Source: UBA668 sp041394605
GTDB lineage: Bacteria; Actinomycetota; Acidimicrobiia; Acidimicrobiales; Ilumatobacteraceae
Reading direction: 5' to 3'
DNA length: 64,000 bases
Assembly: GCA_041394605.1 (NCBI GenBank)
Contig: JAWKHX010000007.1
Coordinates: forward strand, 186,001 to 250,000
Shown here: piece after piece, positions 28,020 to 36,129 of the stretch
How positions within the stretch are numbered: the first letter of the stretch is position 1
Layout of the letters: each line of letters opens with the position of its first letter
Translations under genes and position numbers: made by a program
The notes under the pieces: generated by a model
Seen by the model: only the letters and a program-made list of their open reading frames with translations
The model's database searches: none
Told to the model about the DNA's origin: nothing

Positions 28020-28039
28020 TACCTATCCAGATAGTGGTA
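28020..28039. promoter_or_regulatory. Candidate operator between regulator and mrp
   Basis: CTATC-CA-GATAG (28023-28034) is a perfect 5-bp inverted repeat with a 2-bp centre; outer TACC (28020-28023) and GGTA (28036-28039) add symmetry with one base out of register. It abuts the regulator's -10 (28016-28021). A role as the SufR-like protein's binding site is inferred from position. Confidence 0.5.
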
Positions 28040-28079
28040 ATTCGCCTCACGCCACAGGCCCACCTCCCGGGAGTTCCGC

Positions 28080-29219
28080 ATGCCGACCATCGAGCAGATC
28101 ACCGACGCCCTCCGCCCGGTGGAGGACCCCGAGTTGCATCGCAGCATCGTCGACCTCGGGATGGTCAAGGACATCGCCATCGGGCCCGATGGCCAGGTGG
28201 GCGTGCGCATCGCCCTCACCGTGGCGGGGTGCCCGCTGCGCAACGAGATCCAGAACCGGGTCACCGGGGCCGTCGCCGCCCTCGCCGACGTGCGCAGCGT
28301 GGAACTGGACTTCACGGTGATGACCGACCAGGAGCGTGAGGCACTGCGCGAGCGCCTCCACGGCAGCGGCCACTCGCACGCCCCCAGCGGTGGGCACGGC
28401 CACGCCGAGGGCCGCCCCGTGCCGTTCAACCAGCCGGGCTCGAAGACCCGCCCGCTGCTGATCTCCTCCGGCAAGGGTGGCGTGGGCAAGAGCAGCGTCA
28501 CCGTCAACCTGGCCGTGGCGCTGGCCGGCCAGGGCTACAAGGTCGGCGTGGTGGACGCGGACATCTACGGCTACTCCGTCCCCCGCATGCTCGGCGCCGA
28601 CCGCGACCCGGTGGTGATCGACCAGATGCTGGTGCCGCCGTCCAACCACGGGGTCACGTGCATCTCCATCGGCTACTTCGTACCGGAGGGCCAGGCCATC
28701 ATCTGGCGGGGACCGATGCTGCACAAGGCGCTGGAGCAGTTCCTCGCCGACGTGTTCTGGGACGACCCGGACTTCCTGCTGATCGACATGCCGCCCGGCA
28801 CCGGCGACATCGCGCTGAGCCTCAGCCAGTACCTGCCGCGTGGCGAGGTGTACGTGGTCACCACACCGCAGCCCGCGGCCCAGAAGGTCGCGGCCCTGTC
28901 GGCGGCGATGGCGGAGAAGGTGCACCTGCCGGTGAAGGGCGTCATCGAGAACATGAGCTGGTTCACCGGCGACGACGGCAAGCGCTACGAGATCTTCGGC
29001 AGCGGCGGCGGGCAGGAGCTGGCCGACGAGTTGGAGGTCCCGCTCCTGGGCCAGCTCCCGCTGGTGCCCGAGCTGCGCGAGGGCGGCGACACGGGCACGC
29101 CGATCGTGCTGTCCGCGCCGGACAGCGAGGCCGCGCAGGCGTTCCAGACGATCGCCCGGCGGATTGCCACCGAGCTGAAGCCCAAGAAGGTCTTCAGCGC
29201 GGCGCTGAAGGTCAACTGA
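28080..29219 (+). CDS. mrp: Mrp/ApbC/NBP35 family Fe-S carrier ATPase
   Basis: A 379-residue cytosolic protein. An N-terminal MIP18/DUF59 domain (PTIEQITDALRPVEDPELHR) is followed after a His/Gly linker by a P-loop ATPase with Walker A GKGGVGKSSVTVNLA near residue 131 and DFLLIDMPPGTGDIAL. It binds and delivers [4Fe-4S] clusters. The CxxC that many Mrp proteins carry after VIENMSW is absent here (FTGDDGKRYEIFG), as I recall for mycobacterial Mrp. GGGAGTT precedes the ATG. It is divergent from the SufR-like regulator. Confidence 0.93.
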   Translation: MPTIEQITDALRPVEDPELHRSIVDLGMVKDIAIGPDGQVGVRIALTVAGCPLRNEIQNRVTGAVAALADVRSVELDFTVMTDQEREALRERLHGSGHSHAPSGGHGHAEGRPVPFNQPGSKTRPLLISSGKGGVGKSSVTVNLAVALAGQGYKVGVVDADIYGYSVPRMLGADRDPVVIDQMLVPPSNHGVTCISIGYFVPEGQAIIWRGPMLHKALEQFLADVFWDDPDFLLIDMPPGTGDIALSLSQYLPRGEVYVVTTPQPAAQKVAALSAAMAEKVHLPVKGVIENMSWFTGDDGKRYEIFGSGGGQELADELEVPLLGQLPLVPELREGGDTGTPIVLSAPDSEAAQAFQTIARRIATELKPKKVFSAALKVN

Positions 29220-29994
29220 CGCGGCGCCGGGCCGCGGCCACCACCAGCAGCACACCAGCCACCAGCACGGCGGCGGCCGGCCAGATCACCGGGTTGGCAC
29301 CCGTGGCCGGCACGGTGCCCTGGGTGACGGTGAACGCCCGCTGGAACGGCCCGGTGAGCGCGCTGCCACCCTCGCTGACGCACCAGGCGACCACGAGGTA
29401 CTCACCTGGCGAGACCACGCTCGACACCGCCATCGGGACGGCGAAGGTCCCGTCCTCGCTGGGGGTCGCAGTGAAGGCGGCGCGCAGCGGATCCCACACC
29501 GGGACGTCGTCGCCCGCGCCCTGGAACCAGACGGCCACGAACTCCGTGCGGCCGACCGGGCAGCCGGCGCCGGACGCAGTGAAGTGCGTGCCGGCGGGCC
29601 CGCTGGACGGCGACAGCGTGAGGCCCAGCGCGGCCACGGTGAACGTCAGCTCACCCGTGTCGATGGTGGTCGCGTCGGTGTCCTTGCAGAAGATCCGCAC
29701 CGTGTAGCCACCGGCGGCGGTGTCGGTGGGGAGCAGCTCGGTGAACGTCGCCCCACCGTCCACGGCCGCGGCGCTGTCGTCGAGGAAGCCCACCCCACCG
29801 TCGGGCAGGATCTCGATGGTGATGGTCGTGGTGGCCGGCGACGGGCAGTTGAAGATGTCGATGGCGATCGTGGCCCCTGGGGGCACCACCTCCGGCAACA
29901 CCTGACCCGTGGCAGAGCCAACGGCGGAGACGGTGGCGGGCGTCGTGAACACGGCGGCCGCCAGGAACGCGCAGGATGCAATGGCGGTACGCAT
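29212..29994 (-). CDS. Secreted surface protein with sortase-like C-terminal signal
   Basis: A 260-residue protein. It has a signal peptide (MRTAIASCAFLAAAVFTTPA), a beta-rich, Cys-poor ectodomain with two likely Ig-like repeats, and a C-terminal VPATG followed by a hydrophobic helix and RRR tail, the layout of sortase substrates. VPATG departs from LPxTG and from the LAxTG of class E sortases, so anchoring is probable rather than certain. The ATG at 29994 is chosen as the nearest start to the signal. It overlaps the mrp 3' end by 8 bp. Confidence 0.78.
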   Translation of the reverse strand: MRTAIASCAFLAAAVFTTPATVSAVGSATGQVLPEVVPPGATIAIDIFNCPSPATTTITIEILPDGGVGFLDDSAAAVDGGATFTELLPTDTAAGGYTVRIFCKDTDATTIDTGELTFTVAALGLTLSPSSGPAGTHFTASGAGCPVGRTEFVAVWFQGAGDDVPVWDPLRAAFTATPSEDGTFAVPMAVSSVVSPGEYLVVAWCVSEGGSALTGPFQRAFTVTQGTVPATGANPVIWPAAAVLVAGVLLVVAAARRRVS

Positions 29995-30040
29995 GATGTT
30001 CTCATCGCGCCGAGCCGGGTCCCGACGCAAGAGCCGAACG

Positions 30041-30385
30041 TCAGTCGCCGAGCGCTCGCTTGAAGGCGTCGCCTTCCTCCCGCTTGCGGACCTCTCGGCG
30101 GGCCTTCAGGTTGATGCGCGGATCGTCGGCGTCGAAGCGGACCTTCCCCGACTTGGGGTCCACGAGGAGCGGCGCGGTGGCGCCTTCGGCCAACTGGGTC
30201 ATCACGCGGTTGCCGAACTTCTCCTCGTCCTTCAGTTCCACGCGTACCGGGTCGCCACCAGGAAGCCGGTACTCGACGACGTACTTCATCCGGGTGTATC
30301 GCACACCCTCGGACGTCTGCCGATCGGCGTGCAGCGCCGCGGCGACGACGGTGCCGTCGAGTCGTTCCCAGGTCCGTCCGAACAT
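30041..30385 (-). CDS. Hypothetical protein, 114 aa
   Basis: No family recognised with confidence; the beta-rich middle (YVVEYRLPGGDPVRVELKD) and the closing DPKSGKVRFDADDPRIN resemble DUF3592-like domains. Soluble, with a basic C-terminus (KARREVRKREEGDAFKRAL). The ATG start at 30385 follows minus-strand TACCGT by six bases, which supports a real gene. It lies between the surface protein and a shortened methyltransferase on the same strand. Confidence 0.68.
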   Translation of the reverse strand: MFGRTWERLDGTVVAAALHADRQTSEGVRYTRMKYVVEYRLPGGDPVRVELKDEEKFGNRVMTQLAEGATAPLLVDPKSGKVRFDADDPRINLKARREVRKREEGDAFKRALGD

Positions 30386-30415
30386 GGCGCGACGGTACCC
30401 CGGCGGCGGATGTGC

Positions 30416-30907
30416 TCAGGACGGGGCGGTGCCCACCAGCACGGCGAACCCGCGCCAGCGCCAGTTGCAGTCGACGTGCTCCAGACCGGCGTCGCGCATC
30501 CATGCCAGCTGCTCCTCGACGCCGGCCAGGATGTCCTCCGGGTCGCCGCCCGGTCGGCCGATGAGCCGGTTGAACTCCTCGTGGAGCTCCGGCGTGGCGC
30601 AGGCCACGACCTCCAGGTTGGCGAACACGCCACCGGGGCGCAGCAGCGACCGGATCTCGGCGAAGCGCCCGCGGGCGTGTTCCAGCATTGGTGCGGAGCG
30701 GTCCAGGCCGACAGCCGCCGTCACGGCGGGCCGGGCGTCCAGCACGAGGCCCAGCAGGCGACCGTCCCCGCAGCCCAGGTCCAGCGCCCGCGTCACGCCA
30801 TCGGGCAGCGCCTCTGCCAGTTCGACCTCGCCGGCTCGCCGAGCGGCCAGCCGGTCGACGCGCCCCAGGTACTCGGTGACCTTCTCCTCGTCGCCCCACG
30901 TGCTCAC
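30416..30907 (-). CDS. Class I methyltransferase lacking its central segment
   Basis: A 163-residue protein. Motif I is ALDLGCGDGRLL near residue 42 and the acidic loop is GLDRSAPMLEHARGRF; then EIRSLLRPGGVFANLEVVA follows at once. In normal members roughly 40-60 residues lie between these, holding motif II. The frame is continuous, so this looks like a clean in-frame internal deletion, leaving perhaps no activity. GTG 30907 follows minus-strand TAACCT by seven bases. I cannot rule out a mis-assembly. Confidence 0.7.
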   Translation of the reverse strand: MSTWGDEEKVTEYLGRVDRLAARRAGEVELAEALPDGVTRALDLGCGDGRLLGLVLDARPAVTAAVGLDRSAPMLEHARGRFAEIRSLLRPGGVFANLEVVACATPELHEEFNRLIGRPGGDPEDILAGVEEQLAWMRDAGLEHVDCNWRWRGFAVLVGTAPS

Positions 30908-31053
30908 GCGGCCGAGGTTACGTGGCGTCGGTCGTCGGCCCGGACGGCATTCCGGCCTCGTCCACACCGGCGAGCGTGGCGTCGGCGAGGGGGCGGCTTG
31001 CATCGGCACCGCCGCGGGGGCAGTGTGCACGTCGACAGCGAGGGGGACGCGCC

Positions 31054-31896
31054 GTGCCGACCGCCGATGAGATCCGTGACGCCCAACGGAAGACCTGGGC
31101 CGGCCTGTCCGCCGGCTGGGAGAAGTGGGACGCCGTCATCATGGACCAGTTGGGTCCGGTGAGCACGGCGATGATCGAGCAGCTGGACCTGGCCGGCGAC
31201 CAGCACCACCTGGACATCGCCGCCGGCACCGGCGAGCCGGGCCTGACGATCGCCCGCCTCGCCCCGCACGGCAGGGTGGTGCTGGCCGACCTGGTGGCCG
31301 AGATGCTGGACGTGGCCGCGCGGCGCGCTGCAGCGCAGGGCATCGCCAACATCGAGACCAGCGTGTGCAGCGCCGAGCGGCTTCCCTTCGCGCCCAGCAC
31401 GTTCCACAGCGTCTCGGTGCGCTTCGGCTACATGTTCTTCCCCGACATGGCCGCCGCGACGGAGGAGTTCGCCCGGGTGCTGCGGCCCGGCGGGAAGCTG
31501 TGCTCCGCCGTGTGGATCCGGCCGGAGGACAACCCGTGGACGTCGATCGTCATGGAGGCCATCACCGCCGAAGTACCGATGGCGCCTCCCGCGCCGGACG
31601 CCCCTGGCATGTACCGCTGCGCGACGCCGGGGCACATGGCCGGCCTGTACCGCGCTGCCGGCCTGAGCGACATCCGCGAGTGGGACGTCGCGGTGGACCT
31701 GGTGACCGAGTCGCCGGAGGAGTTCTGGCAGATGATGAGCGAGCACGTCTCGCTGGCCGTCGCCGCCCTGCAGCGGGTGGACGAGGCGGGCAGGGCGCGG
31801 ATCCGCGATCGGGTGGTGCAGGCCGCCGCCGCTCACGAGCGCGACGGCCAGGTGCACGTGCCCGGCCTGGCCCGCTGCATCGTGGGGGTGAAGTAG
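31054..31896 (+). CDS. Class I SAM-dependent methyltransferase (UbiE/MenG-like)
   Basis: A 280-residue type 11 methyltransferase. Motif I is HLDIAAGTGEPGLTIARLAP near residue 51, then VLADLVAEMLDVAARRA and AERLPFAPSTFHSVSVRFGYMFFPD. The C-terminal part has a helical lid. It resembles arsenite-type and quinone-type methyltransferases but has no Cys-rich arsenite site. The GTG at 31054 has AGGGGG upstream. Substrate unknown. It is divergent from the shortened methyltransferase. Confidence 0.82.
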   Translation: MPTADEIRDAQRKTWAGLSAGWEKWDAVIMDQLGPVSTAMIEQLDLAGDQHHLDIAAGTGEPGLTIARLAPHGRVVLADLVAEMLDVAARRAAAQGIANIETSVCSAERLPFAPSTFHSVSVRFGYMFFPDMAAATEEFARVLRPGGKLCSAVWIRPEDNPWTSIVMEAITAEVPMAPPAPDAPGMYRCATPGHMAGLYRAAGLSDIREWDVAVDLVTESPEEFWQMMSEHVSLAVAALQRVDEAGRARIRDRVVQAAAAHERDGQVHVPGLARCIVGVK

Positions 31897-31938
31897 GGAG
31901 GTCGACCCGGGCACCGGAGCCATCACGGGTTGCAGACA

Positions 31939-32400
31939 TCAGGTGCTCCGGCGCCGTCGGTGACGATGCGCCGCTCGATCGGCGACCCGCCAGTTGACGA
32001 CCAACGCCTCGTCGTCAGCAACGGCTCGCCAACGCAGCAGCATCGAATCGAGTTCGCTGTCCAGCGGAGTTGGCCGGCCGGCTCGCCAGTCGAAGTAGAC
32101 CTCGTTGACGCGCGCCTCAGCTGCGTCGAGGTCGTCGAGGTGGCTGGTGATCACTGCCTTGCCCTGCGGCGTGCGCTTGCGGCCCAGGGATGCAAAGGTG
32201 GCTCCAGCGGCCACGCAGCCCCAGAAGCCGTACTCGATGCCCAACGCGTCCTCGATGACGAAGGTGTACAGGTCGTGTGGCAGGTCTCCACCCGCCGCCA
32301 TGGTCGGGCCCGGGACGATCGTTCGGGGCGGTCTCAGCGCGCTCCACGAGCAACCTCTGCCGCGGCGGATGAACGTGACCACCATGAGTCGCTCGGGCAC
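31939..32400 (-). CDS. Conserved hypothetical protein, 153 aa
   Basis: The sequence opens with VPERLMVVTFIRRGRGCSW, has RTIVPGPTMAAGGDLPHDLY, then FWGCVAAGATF and TPQGKAVI, a pattern I associate with an uncharacterised actinobacterial family. No signal or membrane segment. The GTG start at 32400 is supported by TACTGT six bases upstream on the minus strand. Function unknown; codon use matches its neighbours. Confidence 0.72.
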   Translation of the reverse strand: MPERLMVVTFIRRGRGCSWSALRPPRTIVPGPTMAAGGDLPHDLYTFVIEDALGIEYGFWGCVAAGATFASLGRKRTPQGKAVITSHLDDLDAAEARVNEVYFDWRAGRPTPLDSELDSMLLRWRAVADDEALVVNWRVADRAAHRHRRRRST

Positions 32401-32439
32401 GCATCAACAGTACGAAGCTCGAGTCGCGCGACCACAGCC

Positions 32440-32520
32440 AGTTGTTGTGCCTTCGGAATGCGCCAGCTTCCCCGCGTCGTGCAGGATGCACGCCACCCCC
32501 TCGATCTGGAGGCCGTTTCG
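32440..32520 (-). pseudogene. Possible HD-domain fragment
   Basis: In the short intergenic stretch the minus-strand frame reads QIEGVACILHDAGKLAHSEG, strongly like the HD-phosphohydrolase motif (ILHDAGK). No start or rest of the domain is visible, so this may be a fossil of a deleted gene. It directly abuts the dispersed repeat at 32526. Confidence 0.35.
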
Positions 32521-32525
32521 ATGCG

Positions 32526-32580
32526 GAAGCCGCAACGATCCAGCCCCGGAAGCGCCGATGGAGTGATCCAGCCCCAGAAC
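32526..32580. repeat. Copy 2 of a dispersed short repeat
   Basis: The first 22 bases equal 14113-14134. The core GATCCAGCCCC recurs at 32537-32547 and 32565-32575, a 28-bp period, so the element is itself a short partial tandem repeat. Ends two bases before the molybdenum enzyme stop. Confidence 0.5.
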
Positions 32581-32581
32581 G

Positions 32582-33193
32582 TCAGTCGCCCCAGTGGCGT
32601 TGTTCGCGGAAGGGGTCGCCGTACATGTGGTAGCCGTTGCGTTCCCAGAAGCCGGCGTGGTCGCCATCGCGCACCTCCAGGGCGCGGAGCCACTTGGCGC
32701 TCTTCCAGAAGTACAGGTGGGGCACCACCACCCTCACGGGGCCGCCGTGGATGGGCTCGATCTCCTCACCCTCGTAGGCGTAGGCGACGATGGCCTCGTC
32801 GGTGGTGATGTCGGCCAGCGGCAGGTTGGTGGTGTACCCGAACTCGGCGTGCTCCAGCACATGCGTGCCGGCCGATTGCAGACCAGCGCGGGCCAGCAGG
32901 TCGCGCACCCGCACGCCCGTCCACGTGGTGTCGAACTTGCTCCACTTGGTGACGCAGTGGATGTCGAACGTGAGCATCACCGACGGCATCGCCTTCAGCT
33001 CGTCCAGCCCGATCGTGAACGGGTGATCCACCAGGCCGGTGACCGTGAGGTCCCACTGCCCCGGCCCGTACTCGGGCACGTCACCCACGTGCAGCACGGG
33101 AAAGCGGTCCGTCAGGTACTGGCCGGGCGGCAGGCGCGCCGGGTCGTAGCCCTTGGCGATCAGCTCCTGGCGGTTGCGGTCGAAGAACCCCAT
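32582..33193 (-). CDS. Sulfite oxidase-like molybdopterin-dependent oxidoreductase
   Basis: A 203-residue protein of the sulfite oxidase/YedY-type Moco fold. It has FDIHCVTKWSK, where the Cys ligates molybdenum, plus GVRVRDLLARAG, PLADITTDEAIVAYAYEG and the terminal VRVVVPHLYFWKSAKWL. It lacks a Tat signal and the C-terminal dimer domain of sulfite oxidases, so it is a short cytosolic type. The ATG at 33193 is chosen from the GFFDRN opening. Natural substrate unknown. Confidence 0.85.
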   Translation of the reverse strand: MGFFDRNRQELIAKGYDPARLPPGQYLTDRFPVLHVGDVPEYGPGQWDLTVTGLVDHPFTIGLDELKAMPSVMLTFDIHCVTKWSKFDTTWTGVRVRDLLARAGLQSAGTHVLEHAEFGYTTNLPLADITTDEAIVAYAYEGEEIEPIHGGPVRVVVPHLYFWKSAKWLRALEVRDGDHAGFWERNGYHMYGDPFREQRHWGD

Positions 33194-33244
33194 CCGCACA
33201 GTCTGCACGCCGAACCGGTGTGTGGCCACGCGTACAGTGGGAGC

Positions 33245-34033
33245 ATGTCCGACGACTCGCACCTCCCGCCGCCCCCCGGCCCCGGCCAGCCGCCGCCCCC
33301 TCCCCCGATGGTCCCGCCCGGCTACGTGGCCTACGGCTCGGCCGGCGTCATGTCCCGCCAGGCATCACGGATCGGCGGCCTCACGAAGTGGATGGTCGGC
33401 CTGTTGATCGCCCAGCTCGTGGCCGCCATCGCACTAGTGGCGGTGCAACTCGGCGTGGTGGGCAGCGCCAAGGACTACGTCGACGGCATCATCTCGCAGA
33501 GCGCGTTCGAGGACAAGCTGGTGCCCTACCTGCTCACTGCCCTGCTCGCCATGCGGCGTAGCGCCTGGCGGCCAGCATCCTCACGATCGTGTGGACGTTC
33601 CGCATCTCCCCGCAACCTGGCCCTCGGCCACCCGGAGCGCAAGTTCACACCCGGTGCCACCGTCGCCGTCAACCTGCTCGGCGGCTGCACGCTCGGGATC
33701 ATCAACTTCTTCATGTGGCGTGAGCTGTGGAAGGGCAGCGACCCGGCCGCGGTGAACAACCAGAACTGGAAGCAGGGCCAGGCATCGCCCCTGCCCGCAG
33801 TCCAGCTGGGCCTCACCATCGGCGGCGCGGTGCTGTCCGGCATCGCCGGCGCAATCAACGGCGTCACCATGTTCCGCGTGGGTGGGAAGACGTCCGACAT
33901 CGGCGAGCAACTGGCCGACCACATCGGGCTCATCGTCATCAGCAGCCTGCTGTCGCTGGCCGCCTCGGCCGTGTTCATCGTGTTCGCCCGGCAGCTCGCC
34001 GCTCGGCACATGCAGGCCACCAGCGAGGGGTGA
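33245..34033 (+). CDS. DUF4328 family membrane protein (two compensating indels)
   Basis: A 262-residue protein as read, with a Pro-rich N-terminus (PPPPGPGQPPPPPPM) and four to five transmembrane helices. The DUF4328 signature is RNLALGHPERKFTPGATVAVN plus WRELWKGSDP. Between about 33555 and 33608 the frame is shifted: AASILTIVWTFRIS appears in the next frame and CCCC at the end returns it. Two opposite indels close together suggest read errors. ATG 33245 follows TACAGT by six bases. Function unknown. Confidence 0.78.
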   Translation: MSDDSHLPPPPGPGQPPPPPPMVPPGYVAYGSAGVMSRQASRIGGLTKWMVGLLIAQLVAAIALVAVQLGVVGSAKDYVDGIISQSAFEDKLVPYLLTALLAMRRSAWRPASSRSCGRSASPRNLALGHPERKFTPGATVAVNLLGGCTLGIINFFMWRELWKGSDPAAVNNQNWKQGQASPLPAVQLGLTIGGAVLSGIAGAINGVTMFRVGGKTSDIGEQLADHIGLIVISSLLSLAASAVFIVFARQLAARHMQATSEG

Positions 34034-34498
34034 GTGCAGCCTGACCTGCTCTACGTCGTCCGGCACGCCAAGGCGGGTGACCGCAGCGCGTGGGTGGGTG
34101 ACGACCGCGACCGCCCGCTGAGCGGAAAGGGCCACGCCCAGGCCGACGCGCTGGCGGAACGTCTGGCCACGCTGGCCTGCGGCACCGTGGTGGCCAGCCC
34201 GTACCTGCGCTGCGTGCAGACGGTGGCCCCGCTGGCCGAACGGCTCGGCACCGCCGTCACCACCGACGAGCGGCTGGCCGAGGGCCGCGGCTTCGACGGG
34301 ACGCTGGAACTGCTGGCCACGCTGCCCGCCGGCGCGGTGCTGTGCAGCCACGGCGACGTCATCCCCGACACGATGGCGGCGCTGCAGCGGCGCGGCTGCC
34401 GGTTCGTGGGCGCGCCCGACTGGCGCAAGGGCAGCGTGTGGGTGTTGACCCGGGTGGACGGGGTGGTGGTGGAAGCGACGGCCTGGCCCCCACCCTGA
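34034..34498 (+). CDS. Histidine phosphatase family protein (SixA-like)
   Basis: A 154-residue small histidine phosphatase. The catalytic motif is VVRHAKAGDRS near residue 8; the second His is in LCSHGDVIPD near 110. Length and the RHAKA opening fit SixA-like phosphohistidine phosphatases, which strip phosphate from phosphocarrier proteins. The GTG start at 34034 is directly after the DUF4328 stop, so translation is probably coupled. Confidence 0.82.
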   Translation: MQPDLLYVVRHAKAGDRSAWVGDDRDRPLSGKGHAQADALAERLATLACGTVVASPYLRCVQTVAPLAERLGTAVTTDERLAEGRGFDGTLELLATLPAGAVLCSHGDVIPDTMAALQRRGCRFVGAPDWRKGSVWVLTRVDGVVVEATAWPPP

Positions 34499-34521
34499 TC
34501 GGCAACCTGGCGGGTAAGCCG

Positions 34522-34921
34522 TCAGGCGTTGCAGCACCACCTGCCGCCATCGCGGTGGCGGTGCCGTTGGAGAGCATAGATCCAGAAGGCCACACCGCGG
34601 TCAGCAGGATGGTGACGACGACCCCGGCGATGGCCATGCCGCGACCGCGCTGAGCGCCGTTGCCGGTCTGCTTCATGCCTGACGAACGAAGATCGTGCCC
34701 AGCAGACCGGGCACCTGGAAGAACCAGAAGCAAGGGATCAGGCCGACCAGGCTGAGCACCAGCGAGGCGACCGCCATACCGGAATTGGCCTGTGGCAGCC
34801 GGCTGCATCCGTACGGCTGGTACCCCGGAGGCCAGCCAGCCGGGTGGCTGGTACGGGAGGCTGGTAGCCCTGCGGACCCTGTGGGTTGGGCGAGGCCGGG
34901 CGGAGGCGGCGGCATGCTCAT
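34522..34921 (-). pseudogene. DUF4190-like membrane protein, frameshifted
   Basis: A Pro/Gly-rich cytosolic N-terminus (MSMPPPPPGLAQPTGSAG) is followed by MAVASLVLSLVGLIPCFWFF, the first helix of DUF4190. After GTIF the frame shifts to GMKQTGNGAQRGRGMAIAGVVVTILL, and a further shift gives AFWIYAL-type sequence to a stop at 34522. Two or more indels, no lost domain. Function unknown. Confidence 0.65.
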
Positions 34922-34937
34922 GCCCGCGGACCCTACC

Positions 34938-35654
34938 TCACAGCGAATCCAGCATCCCCTGGATCATCGGCACCATGTCAGCCGGCGGGTCGGCGGCTAG
35001 GCACCGCTCGCCCGCTTCCTTCGCCCCGTCGGCGTCGGCGAGGCTGAGGAACCGGCCACGGGCGACGGCCAGCGGGCACACCGGTCGGCGTACGTGGGGT
35101 CGGCCGCCGCCGCCTCCTCCAACCCGGCGACGCCGGTGGCCATCCAGCTCGGCGTCGCTGCCCTGGCTGCCCACCAGCACCTGCAGCCAGGAGCCGTAGG
35201 TCACCAGGCCTCCAGGTTGCTGGGAACCAGCTCCAGCACGTGCTTGAACTTCTCCGCGGCACTCATCAGGTCGCCGGTCTGCCCAGTGCCTGGCGGGCCT
35301 CGCTGGGCGCAGCGGACACGGCGTCGGGGTCTGCCCTGGTGAGGCTCTGCCCGGGCAGGCGCTGCCCAACGTACTGGGCCACGGCGGCCCCAACAGCACG
35401 CCGACGGCCAGCACACCCACGAGGCAACACCAGGCGCCGCCACCACGGGCAGGCAAGCCGCTCGGAGGAAGGTGACGCTTGCCGTCCTCGATCTCCCGCA
35501 GCGCACCGCGGCGGCAGGCCACATAGCCGTCGCGCAGGGTCGTGTAGTCGGCGTCGTCGACATCGTCGGCCTCGTGCTCGCGGTCGAGGTGCGCGGATGC
35601 TGGCCAGCGGGAACCGCGCTCTTCCTCCAGCTCCGCCAGCTCGTCAGGGTTCAC
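34938..35654 (-). pseudogene. ccmI: CcmI-like TPR protein of cytochrome c maturation, frameshifted
   Basis: Pieces in three frames give an N-terminal acidic part (NPDELAELEEER, EHEADDVDDADYTTLRDGYVA, REIEDGKRHLPP), one membrane helix (GVLAVGVLLG) and a C-terminal TPR-like part (MSAAEKFKHVLEL, LVGSQGSDAEL, LSLADADGAKEAGERCLA). This matches CcmI/NrfG-type chaperones that hold apocytochrome c. The GTG start at 35654 overlaps the ccmH stop (GTGA). Broken by several indels, but gene order is intact. Confidence 0.65.
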
Positions 35655-36129
35655 GGATCCCCACCCTCCTGCAACGCCGCATCCACCAGAGGCCGGTCGT
35701 CGTCGTCGGGCACCGTGTCGATGTTGCGTTTCCACCGCCGGAAGGCCACGGCGGGTGCAGCGTCCTTTCCACCACCAGCGCGGCGAGCGGCAGCACCCAC
35801 ACCAGCGCCTCCCGGAAGCCGAGGTCTTCGGCACCAGCTGGGTCTTCGCCGAGAAGTTGGCGACGATGTACGACACGATCTGGTCGTCGCTGGCCGTGCC
35901 GTCTTCACCTGGGTGCGGATCTCCGCCCGGATGGCGGCGGAGGCCAGGTTCTGCGACTCGTACACGGACTCGCCGTTGCACACCGGAGCAGGCCAGCCGC
36001 TTGGAGATCTCCTCGATCCGTTCCTCGGGCGTGCGGGCAGCCGGCGTCCTTCGTGGACCCGTAGGTCATCAGGCCGACGACAACGCGAAGAACAGCACCA
36101 CCCGCGGGCCAGCGCTTCAGCTGCTTCAT
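35651..36129 (-). pseudogene. ccmH: CcmH-like apocytochrome c reductase, frameshifted
   Basis: Assembled across frames it reads MKQLKRWPAG with a membrane helix, then CxVCNGESVYESQNLASAAI (the CcmH redox Cys pair and conserved motif), RAEIRTQVKT, DDQIVSYIVANFSAKTQLVP and a C-terminal helix, ending in DDDDRPLVDAALQEGGDP. Of the two Cys, only VCNGE is seen in the present frame; the first falls at a frame junction. It reduces apocytochrome c for heme attachment. Start ATG 36129 overlaps the ccmG stop. Confidence 0.72.
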
